Position numbers and translations under genes: made by a program. The notes beneath the pieces are model-generated. The model saw only the letters and a list, made by a program, of their open reading frames with translations, had not been told where the DNA came from and searched no databases. This document shows positions 35,167-43,631 of a DNA stretch of 64,000 bases, piece after piece. Where the stretch lies: NCBI RefSeq assembly GCF_034427655.1, contig NZ_JAXOFX010000019.1, positions 1 through 64,000 on the forward strand, written 5' to 3'. Positions within the stretch are counted from its first letter, which is position 1. Every line of letters begins with the position of its first letter. Source of the stretch: Robertmurraya_A mangrovi (GTDB lineage: Bacteria > Bacillota > Bacilli > Bacillales > Cytobacillaceae).

Positions 35167-35889
35167 CTGTGTAACGACCGTATTCTTCATTTTTCTGTTA
35201 TAAACCATTTTGGATAAACTAATGCTCGCTTCATAAAGAAGTAGCAACGGTATCGTTACAAGGAAATCAGAAATAAAGTCTGGCGGTGTAATTAAAACAG
35301 CTGTGACAATAAGAGCAAAGTAAGCGTATTTCCTTGATTTTTGTAACATAACTGGATTAATAATGCCTATCGTTGTCAAAAACATAACAACAACTGGCAG
35401 CTCAAAAAGAAGTCCAAAGGGCAAAGTTAGATGAATTAAGAAGGTAAAATACTTTTCCGTTGTAAAAAATGTAGTGAACATATCACCAGATAGAGTGATT
35501 AGGAACTTAAGCACTAGTGGAAAAAGAATAAAATATCCAAATGAAATACCAGTTATAAATAGTAAAAATAACGCCGGTATGTAGGATAGTGTTAGTTTTC
35601 TTTCTTTTTTTGACAAAGCTGGTTTTACAAATAACCAAAGCTGATGAGCAGCAACTGGAATGGTTGCCGCAATTCCAACTACAGAGGCAAGCATAAAATA
35701 CACCCACAAAATATCACTTGGGCCAAGGACAGCTAATTTAAAATCTAAACCTTTCACTAAAAAGTGATAAATATCTTTTACAAAAACAAATGAAACCATT
35801 AAAAACAGTAAGAAAGTAATCGCCGTAATCATTAACCTTTTTCGTAACTCTTCAAAATGGGCAATCACATGTATATCTTTATCTTCCAT
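35152..35889 (-). CDS. tatC: TatC, twin-arginine translocase receptor subunit
   Basis: 245 residues with six transmembrane helices. The N terminus carries HFEELRKRLM, the conserved start that helps to bind the twin-arginine signal. The conserved Pro/Glu loop parts PALSKKERK and FELPVVVMFL are present. Together with TatA it forms the minimal TatAC system of Gram-positives. The ATG at 35889 has AGGGG 8 bp upstream. It lies downstream of tatA and phoX, which encodes the probable cargo. Confidence 0.95.
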   Translation of the reverse strand: MEDKDIHVIAHFEELRKRLMITAITFLLFLMVSFVFVKDIYHFLVKGLDFKLAVLGPSDILWVYFMLASVVGIAATIPVAAHQLWLFVKPALSKKERKLTLSYIPALFLLFITGISFGYFILFPLVLKFLITLSGDMFTTFFTTEKYFTFLIHLTLPFGLLFELPVVVMFLTTIGIINPVMLQKSRKYAYFALIVTAVLITPPDFISDFLVTIPLLLLYEASISLSKMVYNRKMKNTVVTQESSM

Positions 35890-35960
35890 CTCAAAACCCC
35901 TCATATGAAAAGGAAGACATAAGAATGTCCTTATATCTTCCTAGATTATTTTCTTCAGTT

Positions 35961-36143
35961 TTAAGCTTCCTTCTTCTTTTTCTCATCTGTCTCGTCAGAA
36001 ACTAATTCCCGAGTAGACTTTTTAAATTCTTTCAAAGTGGTTCCGAATGCTCTACCGACTTCTGGTAATTTTGATGGACCAAATATGATAAGAGCTAGTA
36101 CCAATACTAAAATTAATCCTGGGATTCCGATATTTGATAGCAT
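35961..36143 (-). CDS. tatA: TatA, twin-arginine translocase pore subunit
   Basis: 60 residues: one N-terminal transmembrane helix (about 5-20), the FGPSKLPEVGRAFG hinge and amphipathic helix and a charged tail rich in Lys and Glu. This is the canonical TatA layout. It lies 9 bp after the phoX stop codon, so it is co-transcribed with the phosphatase. Confidence 0.95.
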   Translation of the reverse strand: MLSNIGIPGLILVLVLALIIFGPSKLPEVGRAFGTTLKEFKKSTRELVSDETDEKKKKEA

Positions 36144-36152
36144 AACTGCCTC

Positions 36153-37805
36153 CTATTTTTTGAATCCTGTGATGGCTACCACTCCTGGTCTTGGCATCGT
36201 ATCGCCTTTACGATGAGGCCATTTACTAGTTAGATTATTTAAGTTCTCTGTTTCCTCACCTGGATGTTGTACTGCTAAGAATAAGGTTGTTTCATCTGGA
36301 GTGAAGCTTGGTCCAGTTAATTCTGCTTCAATAGGAGCAGATGCGAATTGGTACGCTTCTCCAGCGTCTTTACCCATTGTTGGAATAACGAACATTCCGT
36401 TATTTGCGAAATGAGTATAGATACCTTGGTTTAATTTACTAGAAGACATATCTGTAACCGTCCAAAGGTTCCCATAGCTATCGAACGTTAAGTTATCAGG
36501 TGCACTGAAGCCGCTCTGCTTTCCACCAGCAGCGAAAATTTCAAAGTCAAATGTTAATGAACCTAAATCACTTTTAGCCTCGATGAAACGAGTAATATGA
36601 CCGTGGAAGTTCCCGTGACTATCATTATTTGTATGAGCAATAAATACCGTTTTATCGAATGGAGAAATTTCTACATCTTCCGGACGGTCTGTCGGCGTAC
36701 CACCTACTAATAGTGCAGCTTCATGACAGAATACTACTACATCCGCTTGAGTTTGGAACTTCTCTAATGCAGCATTATTTTTCTTATCTGTAGCCGCTTT
36801 ACGAACCGTTTCAACCGTTAGTGGCACCCATGTACCTTTCCCCATGTTCGCTACATAAAGAGTCCCCTCTTCTAAAAGGTCACTATTTGCTTTCCCTCGA
36901 GAAGCTACATACTTGTTCTTACTAATAAATTTGTATACACAAGCATCCTTCTTATCATCACCCATGTAAACAACAACGCGGCCATCATTCGTTAAGCCCA
37001 TTGCTGCATTTTCATGGTTAAAGCGTCCTAATGCTGTATGCTTACGAACTTTAAAGTTTGGATCGAACGGGTCTACTTCAATAATCCAACCATAGTGAGT
37101 GTCGTTTAACCCAGCATCTTTAGCGGTATATTCAAAGTTTTCTTCTGCAGATAAAACCGTATTCCAAAGAGTCTTCCCACCAGAACAGTTTGCAAATGTA
37201 CCTTGTACATCGGTTGCGCTGTTAACTGTTTTTGAGCCTCTTGCTGGTCCTGTTAATGAGAATGGAGTTAGCCCCGTAACACGACGAGCGTATTTTGAGC
37301 TTGTATCCAGTTTCCATGTACCTTCTTTTCCATCTCTATATACTTCAATGATAGATCCACCTTGGTTATATAACATTTTTTCAATTTGAGCTGGTGTGTA
37401 TTTACCGTCAGCTCCACGGGCACCATGTACGAATAATTCACTTGAATACTCATGGTTTACCCAAAGTAATCCTCTTGTATTTGAATTGTTAATAGGGAAA
37501 TATAAAGTAAAGTCATTGTTAAAACCAAATGTATCTCCCTTAGCATTAATAACATCACCGTAAGCAGCTACTACATCATACTTGTAGCCTTGTGGCAGAA
37601 CTACATCGTCCTTACTAGTAGGAGCGATTGGCTTAAAATTTAGACCTGATACTTTTTTATTAAATCCAAAAAGCTCATTAGCTGCCTCTTTTCCTTTTGC
37701 TTCAACTTTTGGAGTTAAAGCGCCTAGTCCAGTTGAAGCCACAGTTAAAGCAGTAACACCTGTTCCAACATAAGTTAAAAATTTACGACGGTTTAATTCA
37801 GTCAT
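36153..37805 (-). CDS. phoX: PhoX-family alkaline phosphatase (DUF839), Tat-exported
   Basis: 550 residues. The twin-arginine signal NRRKFLTYVG (5-14) and hydrophobic stretch end near residue 33. The mature part is a DUF839/PhoX beta-propeller with PINNSNTRGLLWVNHEYSSE as separate motifs PINNSNTRG and WVNHEYS, plus NCSGGKTLWNTVLSAEENFE. PhoX enzymes release phosphate from organic esters and use Fe and Ca cofactors, inserted in the cytosol, which explains Tat export. A PhoP-box-like repeat lies about 150 bp upstream. It is followed by tatA and tatC. Confidence 0.9.
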   Translation of the reverse strand: MTELNRRKFLTYVGTGVTALTVASTGLGALTPKVEAKGKEAANELFGFNKKVSGLNFKPIAPTSKDDVVLPQGYKYDVVAAYGDVINAKGDTFGFNNDFTLYFPINNSNTRGLLWVNHEYSSELFVHGARGADGKYTPAQIEKMLYNQGGSIIEVYRDGKEGTWKLDTSSKYARRVTGLTPFSLTGPARGSKTVNSATDVQGTFANCSGGKTLWNTVLSAEENFEYTAKDAGLNDTHYGWIIEVDPFDPNFKVRKHTALGRFNHENAAMGLTNDGRVVVYMGDDKKDACVYKFISKNKYVASRGKANSDLLEEGTLYVANMGKGTWVPLTVETVRKAATDKKNNAALEKFQTQADVVVFCHEAALLVGGTPTDRPEDVEISPFDKTVFIAHTNNDSHGNFHGHITRFIEAKSDLGSLTFDFEIFAAGGKQSGFSAPDNLTFDSYGNLWTVTDMSSSKLNQGIYTHFANNGMFVIPTMGKDAGEAYQFASAPIEAELTGPSFTPDETTLFLAVQHPGEETENLNNLTSKWPHRKGDTMPRPGVVAITGFKK

Positions 37806-37934
37806 GATTTTTACACCTCTTTTTAGTTTTGGAATTCAAGTTATTTACGTTATGTATAGTAGTTTCATTCACAATTACTAGGTTAATAGATTAATATTAA
37901 GCTTGTACTAAGCTTGTTTTAACTTTTAGTAAAA

Positions 37935-37973
37935 TAAAGTAAATTTTATTAAAATTTGTAAAACCAATGTTAA
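37935..37973 (-). promoter_or_regulatory. PhoP-box-like repeats upstream of phoX
   Basis: On the minus strand TTAACA (37973-37968), five bases, then TTTACA (37962-37957) fits the PhoP direct repeat TT(A/T/C)ACA with 11-bp period exactly; a third, degenerate half-site follows in phase at 37951-37946. The AT-rich stretch upstream of phoX has the usual position for phosphate control. Confidence 0.5.
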
Positions 37974-37974
37974 T

Positions 37975-38006
37975 AAAAAATAACCACCTCCAGCAATGAA
38001 AGTGGC
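37975..38006 (-). terminator. hairpin with T tract in the phoX upstream region
   Basis: Minus-strand stem CCACTTTC/GGAGGTGG (with G-U pairs, loop ATTGCT) followed by TTATTTTTTATT. It stands between a Fur-box-like site and the PhoP-like site, so transcripts from further upstream would stop here. Confidence 0.4.
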
Positions 38007-38033
38007 AAAAATTAATATTTATCTGAATAACAA

Positions 38034-38048
38034 TGATTATTATTATCA
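38034..38048. promoter_or_regulatory. Fur-box-like palindrome
   Basis: TGATTATTATTATCA matches the 7-1-7 Fur core TGATAATnATTATCA at all but one defined position. It is embedded in the longer dyad around 38027-38050. No gene begins immediately beside it; phoX starts 230 bp away on the minus strand. Confidence 0.5.
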
Positions 38049-38071
38049 ATACTATAAATAGGAAATAAAGA

Positions 38072-38098
38072 AGACAGCCCCGTTTAGGCTGCCTTCCG
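38072..38098 (-). terminator. terminator after the DUF1540 gene
   Basis: Minus-strand stem GAAGGCAGCC/GGCTGTCTTC with one G-U pair, followed by TTTATTT. Confidence 0.6.
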
Positions 38099-38105
38099 TA
38101 TCATA

Positions 38106-38264
38106 TTAAAGTCCTTGTGGTTCGAAAGTTTTGCAGTCAGTTTCGCGGCTATTGTCTGCCTTGTTCCCTCTATGACTAACTACGAAGATTTCATCTGCAC
38201 CGCATTTTTCTCCGCCTTCATTGTGTACACAGTTACTTACTTCACATAATACGTCTAATGCCAT
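38106..38264 (-). CDS. DUF1540 small cysteine protein (52 aa)
   Basis: Frame of 52 residues starting MALDVLCEVSNCVHNEGG and ending TFEPQGL, with GGGAGGTG 7 bp before the ATG. It holds four Cys (C7, C12, C21 and C44) with acidic residues, the pattern of DUF1540 proteins, which are probably metal-binding. Function unknown; the family is common in sporulating Firmicutes. A clear terminator follows, so it is monocistronic. Confidence 0.8.
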   Translation of the reverse strand: MALDVLCEVSNCVHNEGGEKCGADEIFVVSHRGNKADNSRETDCKTFEPQGL

Positions 38265-38349
38265 CGTTTAACACCTCCCTAACTTTTATTGTGGGCATCT
38301 TTCGTTTGTTTAATTCAGGTTGTTATTGAATAAAACTTTTCCAAACATA

Positions 38350-38380
38350 TAGAAAAAAACTTGCCTTTGTTGGGCAAGTT
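38350..38380 (-). terminator. terminator after the threonine/serine exporter pair
   Basis: Stem AACTTGCC/GGCAAGTT with T7 on the minus strand. Confidence 0.8.
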
Positions 38381-38393
38381 ATAAGAGAAATAT

Positions 38394-38837
38394 TTAATTC
38401 TTGGGTGATAATTTTGCGTTTCTAATTATTTGATTAATTACTTCTGAAACAACTAACCCCATCGCAATAGAACCAGAAATCATGAGGGCTTTCGCAGCTA
38501 AATTAATTGCCGTATTATAATCATTCTCAACAAAGTTTCTCATAGCGTCGTAAGCTAATCCACCCGGTACGAGTGGTATCACCCCTGCTACACTAAAAAT
38601 AATAATAGGTGTTTTATACACTTTAGCAAAGATTTGACTGGTGACAGCCACAATGACAGCTGCCACTAATGTAGCCAGAATAGGATCGTAGCTTTGAATC
38701 GTCATAATAATATAGATAATCCAGCCTAACATTCCTACCAATCCACACTTAATTAGCGAGGATTTCGGAGCATTGAATATAATTCCAAAGGCCGCAGAAG
38801 CAATAAAACTCGTAATGAGTTGTTCAACAATCATCAT
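38394..38837 (-). CDS. threonine/serine exporter ThrE-type, C-terminal half (DUF3815)
   Basis: 147 residues with four transmembrane helices. Conserved parts: SAAFGIIFNAPK and VAGVIPLVPGGLAYDAMRN, the P-L-V-P-G motif of the ThrE exporter family. In corynebacteria ThrE is one chain; in Bacillus it is split as here (YjjB-like small partner). It follows the DUF1212 partner with a gap of 29 bp. Confidence 0.88.
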   Translation of the reverse strand: MMIVEQLITSFIASAAFGIIFNAPKSSLIKCGLVGMLGWIIYIIMTIQSYDPILATLVAAVIVAVTSQIFAKVYKTPIIIFSVAGVIPLVPGGLAYDAMRNFVENDYNTAINLAAKALMISGSIAMGLVVSEVINQIIRNAKLSPKN

Positions 38838-38866
38838 AGTTAAAAACCAACCTTACTTGTATAAAT

Positions 38867-39628
38867 TTATAGAAATGATACAACAACCGCTATTCCAGAG
38901 CCGATTGCAAACGCAGTTAAGAAGGCTTCAGCACCTTTGGATAGGCCCGAGACAAGATGACCGGCCATTAAATCCCTTACAGCGTTCGTTAGCAATAGTC
39001 CAGGGACAAGTGGCATGACAGCACCAATAATAATTTTATCGAGTTCCTGACCGATTCCTGTTTTCACAAAAATAAACGATAGTAGTCCAATAATTAAAGA
39101 AGCTAAAAACTCAGAAAAAAATTTAATTGGAACAAGTCGATGGATATAGATAACGCTCCATAGACCTGCCCCTCCAGCAATAAAAGCAGGTAGGAAATCC
39201 ACCCAATCGCCTTGAAACATGATCAAAAAACATCCGCTAGCCAAAGCGGCCGCTAACACTTGTATCTTAATAGAAAATGTTAGATTGGCTGTTTCAAGTT
39301 CCTTTAGTAAATGGTAGGCTTTCTCTAAAGTGAGTTCCCCACTGCTTATTTTACGTGAAATACTATTAACTCTAGTCACTTTATACAAATCGGTTGTCCT
39401 GTCTGTGATACGAATCAACTTTGTCTTAGTCGGCTCTGATCCTTCTATGGAAAAAATAATACCTGTTGGTGTTACATAACTATGTGATTCTTTTACACCG
39501 AAGGATTCGGCGATTCTCATCATTGTATCTTCTACACGATAAGTTTCCGCTCCACTTCGAAGCATAATACTCCCAGCGAGCAAACAAACCTCCATGATGT
39601 CATATGTAAGCAGTTTATTATTATTCAT
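38867..39628 (-). CDS. threonine/serine exporter ThrE-type, N-terminal half (DUF1212)
   Basis: 253 residues. The first 110 residues are a cytosolic domain (MLRSGAETYRVEDTM, SYVTPTGIIFS) and the rest has five transmembrane helices with the MPLVPGLLLTNAVRDLMAG motif. This is the YjjP-type large partner. Together the two halves make an amino acid exporter; Thr and Ser are the family substrates. AGGAG-like site before the ATG. Confidence 0.9.
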   Translation of the reverse strand: MNNNKLLTYDIMEVCLLAGSIMLRSGAETYRVEDTMMRIAESFGVKESHSYVTPTGIIFSIEGSEPTKTKLIRITDRTTDLYKVTRVNSISRKISSGELTLEKAYHLLKELETANLTFSIKIQVLAAALASGCFLIMFQGDWVDFLPAFIAGGAGLWSVIYIHRLVPIKFFSEFLASLIIGLLSFIFVKTGIGQELDKIIIGAVMPLVPGLLLTNAVRDLMAGHLVSGLSKGAEAFLTAFAIGSGIAVVVSFL

Positions 39629-39778
39629 TTACCTCTCCTAAAGAACATTAATACTAAAAAGTTTTTTTTACAGTTTATCTATTATAGATTGTTTTATCAA
39701 GGCTCATTTTTATATAACGTACTGATTTCTTTCTACTAAAACTATTCTTAGTGGGATAATAAAATGCATCTAAAATAA

Positions 39779-39807
39779 TAAACCCGGTTCCACAGGGGAG
39801 CCGGGTT
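39779..39807 (-). terminator. terminator after the M6 metalloprotease gene
   Basis: Stem AACCCGG/CCGGGTT with inner bases GTTCCACAGGGGAG, followed on the minus strand by TATTATTTT. Confidence 0.7.
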
Positions 39808-39819
39808 ACATGTAAGATT

Positions 39820-41649
39820 TTATTTAGCTGCTGTTTTGCTGTAATAGAATTTAGCAGTGATTGAACCATCTGCATTTTCTACAATATCTGTAACATGGAT
39901 TCCGGAGTCTGCTGGAGTCTTAGTCATACCTTTCCAGAAGTAATAAGAACCTGTATGAACATTAGAAGAATTTGGAGTTAACTTGCTTCCAGTTTTAAAG
40001 AAGTCTCCTGCATCTCCACGGTTTAAGTTCTTTTCTAATTCATATTTTCCATCTGCTTGCAGTACAGATAAACCATAGTGTGTTACGACTGTCCCATCAC
40101 TAGCTGTCTCTGATTGATTATTTTGGAATCGTTTATTCATCCAGTTCTCAACATTATTTGGACGGAATCCAGCTGTTTGATAAAGGTTAATAATGTTTTC
40201 ATCTACATGCCAAGCAAGTAACCCATGTGCATCACTGCCCTGACGGTTAAAGCCTTGGTTAAATCCATCTTGTTGTACATTTTCAAATAAGAAATACTCT
40301 GTACCATTTGATCCCGGTACTTCCATCTTTACAATTCCATTATTAGCGTCTGCTTTGTTGATTGGAGGAAGAGTAATCTCCGTAATACCTTGACCTGGAG
40401 TAACTTCAATTGGATCTACCCATCCTAAGAAGATTTTTGAAAATGGATCAAAATGTGCTGGCGAGTTTCCTGAATATGCACCGTTATCTGGATAACGTAA
40501 CCAAGATCCACCGGCCATCATTGAATAATTCCCTACCCCTTCAGAGGAGTAAACAGTATCATAAAAATCAGGTAATCCTAGTGCATGGCCAAATTCGTGC
40601 GCATATACACCGACTTGAGCCGGGTATGGACCTGTTTTAGCTGCATCCTCGTAAGCACCTGTCGCAGCATTAAATCCAGATACGTTCCCACCAATTGCTG
40701 GTTGGATATTGTAATTATCTAATACTACACCATCATATGTCATCTCTTCTTTAACCGTTTTTTTAATCCATTCACTTTGAGTCATTCCTGCTACTTCATC
40801 TGCTGGTTTACCAGTTTCATAGTATTTACCATAGTAAAGTGCACTTAATAAACTCCATTTGTGTGACCAAATCTGAGCAGGGTCTCTACTCCATTCAGCT
40901 CCCGTACCCTCGTGGACAACGAAGATATTTGGCACTTCACCATTTTCATCCGCGTAAGTAGAGAAATCGATTTGCTCATCTGCTGCTTTTAGTAGGTCTC
41001 TTACAAATTCACCTGTACGTGCATCACCGTTAACATTTCCATATACAAATTTTTCCGACTGCTCTAGGTAGTAAGAGGCACCTTGAGGAAGCTCCACCCA
41101 AACAAATTCGGTATTTTCATTACGAACGAGATTTGTTTTTCCGTAACTAGATTCCTTGTATGCGTTTTGCATCGTTCGGTCTGTTGGAGCTTTCACACCT
41201 TCTAACTCACCATATTGCTTAAAATAATCTAATTCATAAGGATTATATTCAGTACCGAAAATTAAATCGTCATAGTATTTTGCTGGAACTTGCCCTTTTA
41301 AATCACCAACTGGCTCGTCCCCGTCTTTGTATTTAGCTAAGATAACTAATACTGGAATGTCGCCTGTTGCTTTCTTGTAAGCTACATGATTATCTCCAGG
41401 TTTTTGAAACTTCTTGCCATTTTGCTTAGCAATTTTCTCTGCTGGATCTACCTTTGATAAATCAATTCCCAATTCCTTTGCTTTATCAGCAAGTTCAGGT
41501 GCCACCCCCACATAATGGGCAGAACTTAAATCGTATGTATGCTTGTCTTTTTCAGGTGATGAATGAGAGTCGACTCCACTAAACGCCACACTTCCTAGTA
41601 AAGCTAACGATAGAGCGGAACTAGATAATACCTTTAACAAGTGTATCAC
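39820..41649 (-). CDS. secreted M6-family metalloprotease (immune inhibitor A-like)
   Basis: 609 residues with a signal peptide (1-25 or so, SVAFSGVDS). The catalytic zinc motif HEFGHALGLPDFYDT lies around residue 355, preceded by YAHEFGH; FFLFENVQQDGFNQG-type segments form the rest of the M6 domain. It is shorter than InhA of the B. cereus group (approx. 800 residues), lacking a long C-terminal module. Extracellular protein degradation is the likely role. Monocistronic. Confidence 0.9.
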   Translation of the reverse strand: MIHLLKVLSSSALSLALLGSVAFSGVDSHSSPEKDKHTYDLSSAHYVGVAPELADKAKELGIDLSKVDPAEKIAKQNGKKFQKPGDNHVAYKKATGDIPVLVILAKYKDGDEPVGDLKGQVPAKYYDDLIFGTEYNPYELDYFKQYGELEGVKAPTDRTMQNAYKESSYGKTNLVRNENTEFVWVELPQGASYYLEQSEKFVYGNVNGDARTGEFVRDLLKAADEQIDFSTYADENGEVPNIFVVHEGTGAEWSRDPAQIWSHKWSLLSALYYGKYYETGKPADEVAGMTQSEWIKKTVKEEMTYDGVVLDNYNIQPAIGGNVSGFNAATGAYEDAAKTGPYPAQVGVYAHEFGHALGLPDFYDTVYSSEGVGNYSMMAGGSWLRYPDNGAYSGNSPAHFDPFSKIFLGWVDPIEVTPGQGITEITLPPINKADANNGIVKMEVPGSNGTEYFLFENVQQDGFNQGFNRQGSDAHGLLAWHVDENIINLYQTAGFRPNNVENWMNKRFQNNQSETASDGTVVTHYGLSVLQADGKYELEKNLNRGDAGDFFKTGSKLTPNSSNVHTGSYYFWKGMTKTPADSGIHVTDIVENADGSITAKFYYSKTAAK

Positions 41650-42001
41650 TCCTAGTAGTTTGATAGTTTCTTATAACATATCAGAATTATCAGTATTTTC
41701 TCAATATGACAAAAGGCTTGTAGAAAAGCTGAGTGAGTCTTGTTTTATAGGTATGAAATATTTATTGTATTTCTATTGGACTAGTAAAGGATACATATGT
41801 CTAATGCTATTTTGATGATTTTTATGGAGAAAGATTTGTATAGTGGGCTTCTCATCTAATGTGTCATTCTTTTATAAAAAAGGACATTCACATGACTAAT
41901 TACCTCTTTCGATAAATTCTTTAGGCAATTGGCATTAAAACAAAACCTTTCATATTACCTAAAGAAAAATTTCGGGAATAGAAAAGGTTTAGGGAATCCA
42001 C
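41650..42001. other. intergenic region without recognised features
   Basis: About 350 AT-rich bases between the M6 protease promoter side and the BMC operon terminator. I see no gene, repeat or structured RNA that I can support. The plus-strand frame at 41929-42126 runs into the CoA-transferase gene and lacks a ribosome binding site. Confidence 0.5.
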
Positions 42002-42043
42002 AAAAAAAAAGAAAGAAACCTGAACCTTTTTATCAGGTTTCTC
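42002..42043 (-). terminator. terminator of the BMC operon
   Basis: Stem AGAAACCTGA/TCAGGTTTCT (42014-42023, 42033-42042), followed on the minus strand by TTCTTTTTTTTTG. It ends just after the last gene of the shell operon. Confidence 0.85.
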
Positions 42044-42772
42044 TTATAAAAACTCTATTGAACGGCAATCATACGGATCAATTCTCTTTAACATATTTAA
42101 CTCTTTTTGAGTTGGAAGTTCTGTAAATTTTAATTCATCATACAATAACTCAAATCCTGTGTTAGCTTTTACTTCTTCTAATGAAGAAGTCGGATGAATA
42201 CGATCTAAATGCAGCTTTCCGTTTTTAAACTCAAAAATACAAAGCGGTGTAACAATCTTCCAAAGGTTCCCCCTCGTTGTAATGAAGTCCACTTTTTCAA
42301 CAAAGGTTCTTATATCATGTTTGGTTCTCCAGATGATGGCTTTTTTTGCTGTGGGAATTAATACAGCACTTCCAGCTCCACCAGGTAAACGGACTTTTGG
42401 TTTATGATAATCTCCAATAACAGAAGCATTTACGTTTCCGTTCATATCAAATTGAATTCCGCCTAGAAAGGCTACATCTAGTTTTCCTCTCATCGATAGA
42501 TCGAAAATTTGCTCTAACGGGAAATAGGCTTCACCACTAGCAACTAAATCAGAGCCTGCAGAGGAATATCCTGCTTGCTTAATAGACGTTGGATTCACCC
42601 CACCAGGAATGTTTAGATGAACTAGATTAGGTGCATGCATATTCCTCGCAAGATTCATGGCAACCATAGGCATGTGTGAAGAAACACCATGAAAAACTGT
42701 TTCCTCATCAGCAAGTAGATTAGAGATGGCACATGTCATAATATCGCTTACTCTATAAGGTGATTGGTTCAT
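42044..42772 (-). CDS. CoA-transferase-like protein, subunit B
   Basis: 242 residues of the family I CoA-transferase (GctB-like) fold, coupled to subunit A by a four-base overlap. Seen: RVSDIMTCAISNLLADEETVF, HAPNLVHLNIPGGVNPT and VIGDYHKPKVRLPGGAGSAV. In active transferases a catalytic Glu is in the segment (E-S/N-G) after the HAPNL strand; here it reads NIPGG, so the Glu is not evident and a hydrolase or lyase activity as in IpdAB-type proteins is possible. Last gene of the BMC operon. The substrate is probably the acyl-CoA made in the compartment. Confidence 0.82.
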   Translation of the reverse strand: MNQSPYRVSDIMTCAISNLLADEETVFHGVSSHMPMVAMNLARNMHAPNLVHLNIPGGVNPTSIKQAGYSSAGSDLVASGEAYFPLEQIFDLSMRGKLDVAFLGGIQFDMNGNVNASVIGDYHKPKVRLPGGAGSAVLIPTAKKAIIWRTKHDIRTFVEKVDFITTRGNLWKIVTPLCIFEFKNGKLHLDRIHPTSSLEEVKANTGFELLYDELKFTELPTQKELNMLKRIDPYDCRSIEFL

Positions 42773-43602
42773 ATGCGCATCATCCTTTCTCCTGCGTAAT
42801 CTAGTTTTTCATAACCTTTTAGGTAACTTTGAATTTCTTCTTTTGTTTTCATTGATATAAAAGAAGTTAGTGATTTGTCATCAATATCATACTTTTTATA
42901 AACTGAGCAGGGACTAGCCCCACGTGGTACATGAACAATATGATTGACTAGGAATCCTGGTATATCTATGTTTTCCTCATGCAGTTTCATTTTCGTTTCT
43001 GACACGATCTGTTCAGTTGTGATGATAACCTTCTTAGCTGCTCGGCTGATAAGGATATCTTCAAACTTTGGACCATAGATTTTTGCATTACCCTTTGCGT
43101 CACATTCTTGTACATGGATAACAGCAACATCTGGTGTTAACGTTTTTACGAGTGTAACGGGCTCTCCTCCAAACGGGTCCTCAACCACAACAAAGTAATC
43201 GTTCTTTAGAAGCAAGTCCCCCGCATTTAGCCCTTTTACTGGCATAAATGGTACGTTCATGGTCGCCCCTCTTAAAGCACAAATCACAGTGTAACAGGCA
43301 TGTTCATTCCCTATGATTTGGCCACTTTCAACCCCTTTTCGATAGTGGGTTGCTAGACCATATTTTGTTTCATAGCTTACAAAACCAGCATCTACCGATT
43401 CAACACAACCCATGGCACATAGTAGGTCAATATCTTGTGCACCGGCTGTCTTCACGATTTTTAAGTTTTTCTTTTCTTGCCTTGCCATTTCTCTGACGAA
43501 AGCCATCGGTGCCCTGTGTAAAACATTTCCGCCGAACGAAATCATGCTTCCATTAGTAATATGAGAAACAGCCTCTTTTAAGCTTATCGTCTTTTTCAAC
43601 AT
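42769..43602 (-). CDS. CoA-transferase-like protein, subunit A
   Basis: About 277 residues of the GctA-like fold: ISLKEAVSHITNGSMISFGGN, LCAMGCVESVDAGFVSYE, VPFMPVKGLNAGD and DVAVIHVQECDAKGNAKIYGP. The ATG at 43602 is chosen since GGTGG lies 5 bp upstream. It pairs with the B subunit to make a heteromeric enzyme. Both follow the flavoprotein gene in the operon and lack encapsulation-like tails, so they probably act in the cytosol. Confidence 0.85.
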   Translation of the reverse strand: MLKKTISLKEAVSHITNGSMISFGGNVLHRAPMAFVREMARQEKKNLKIVKTAGAQDIDLLCAMGCVESVDAGFVSYETKYGLATHYRKGVESGQIIGNEHACYTVICALRGATMNVPFMPVKGLNAGDLLLKNDYFVVVEDPFGGEPVTLVKTLTPDVAVIHVQECDAKGNAKIYGPKFEDILISRAAKKVIITTEQIVSETKMKLHEENIDIPGFLVNHIVHVPRGASPCSVYKKYDIDDKSLTSFISMKTKEEIQSYLKGYEKLDYAGERMMRI

Positions 43603-43631
43603 TAGCACCACCGTTTCTTAAACCGGTAATT

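Noticed and set aside
41929..42126. 65-codon plus-strand reading frame at the end of the BMC operon
   Set aside because: It overlaps the CoA-transferase-like gene antisense and includes the terminator hairpin; no ribosome binding site.
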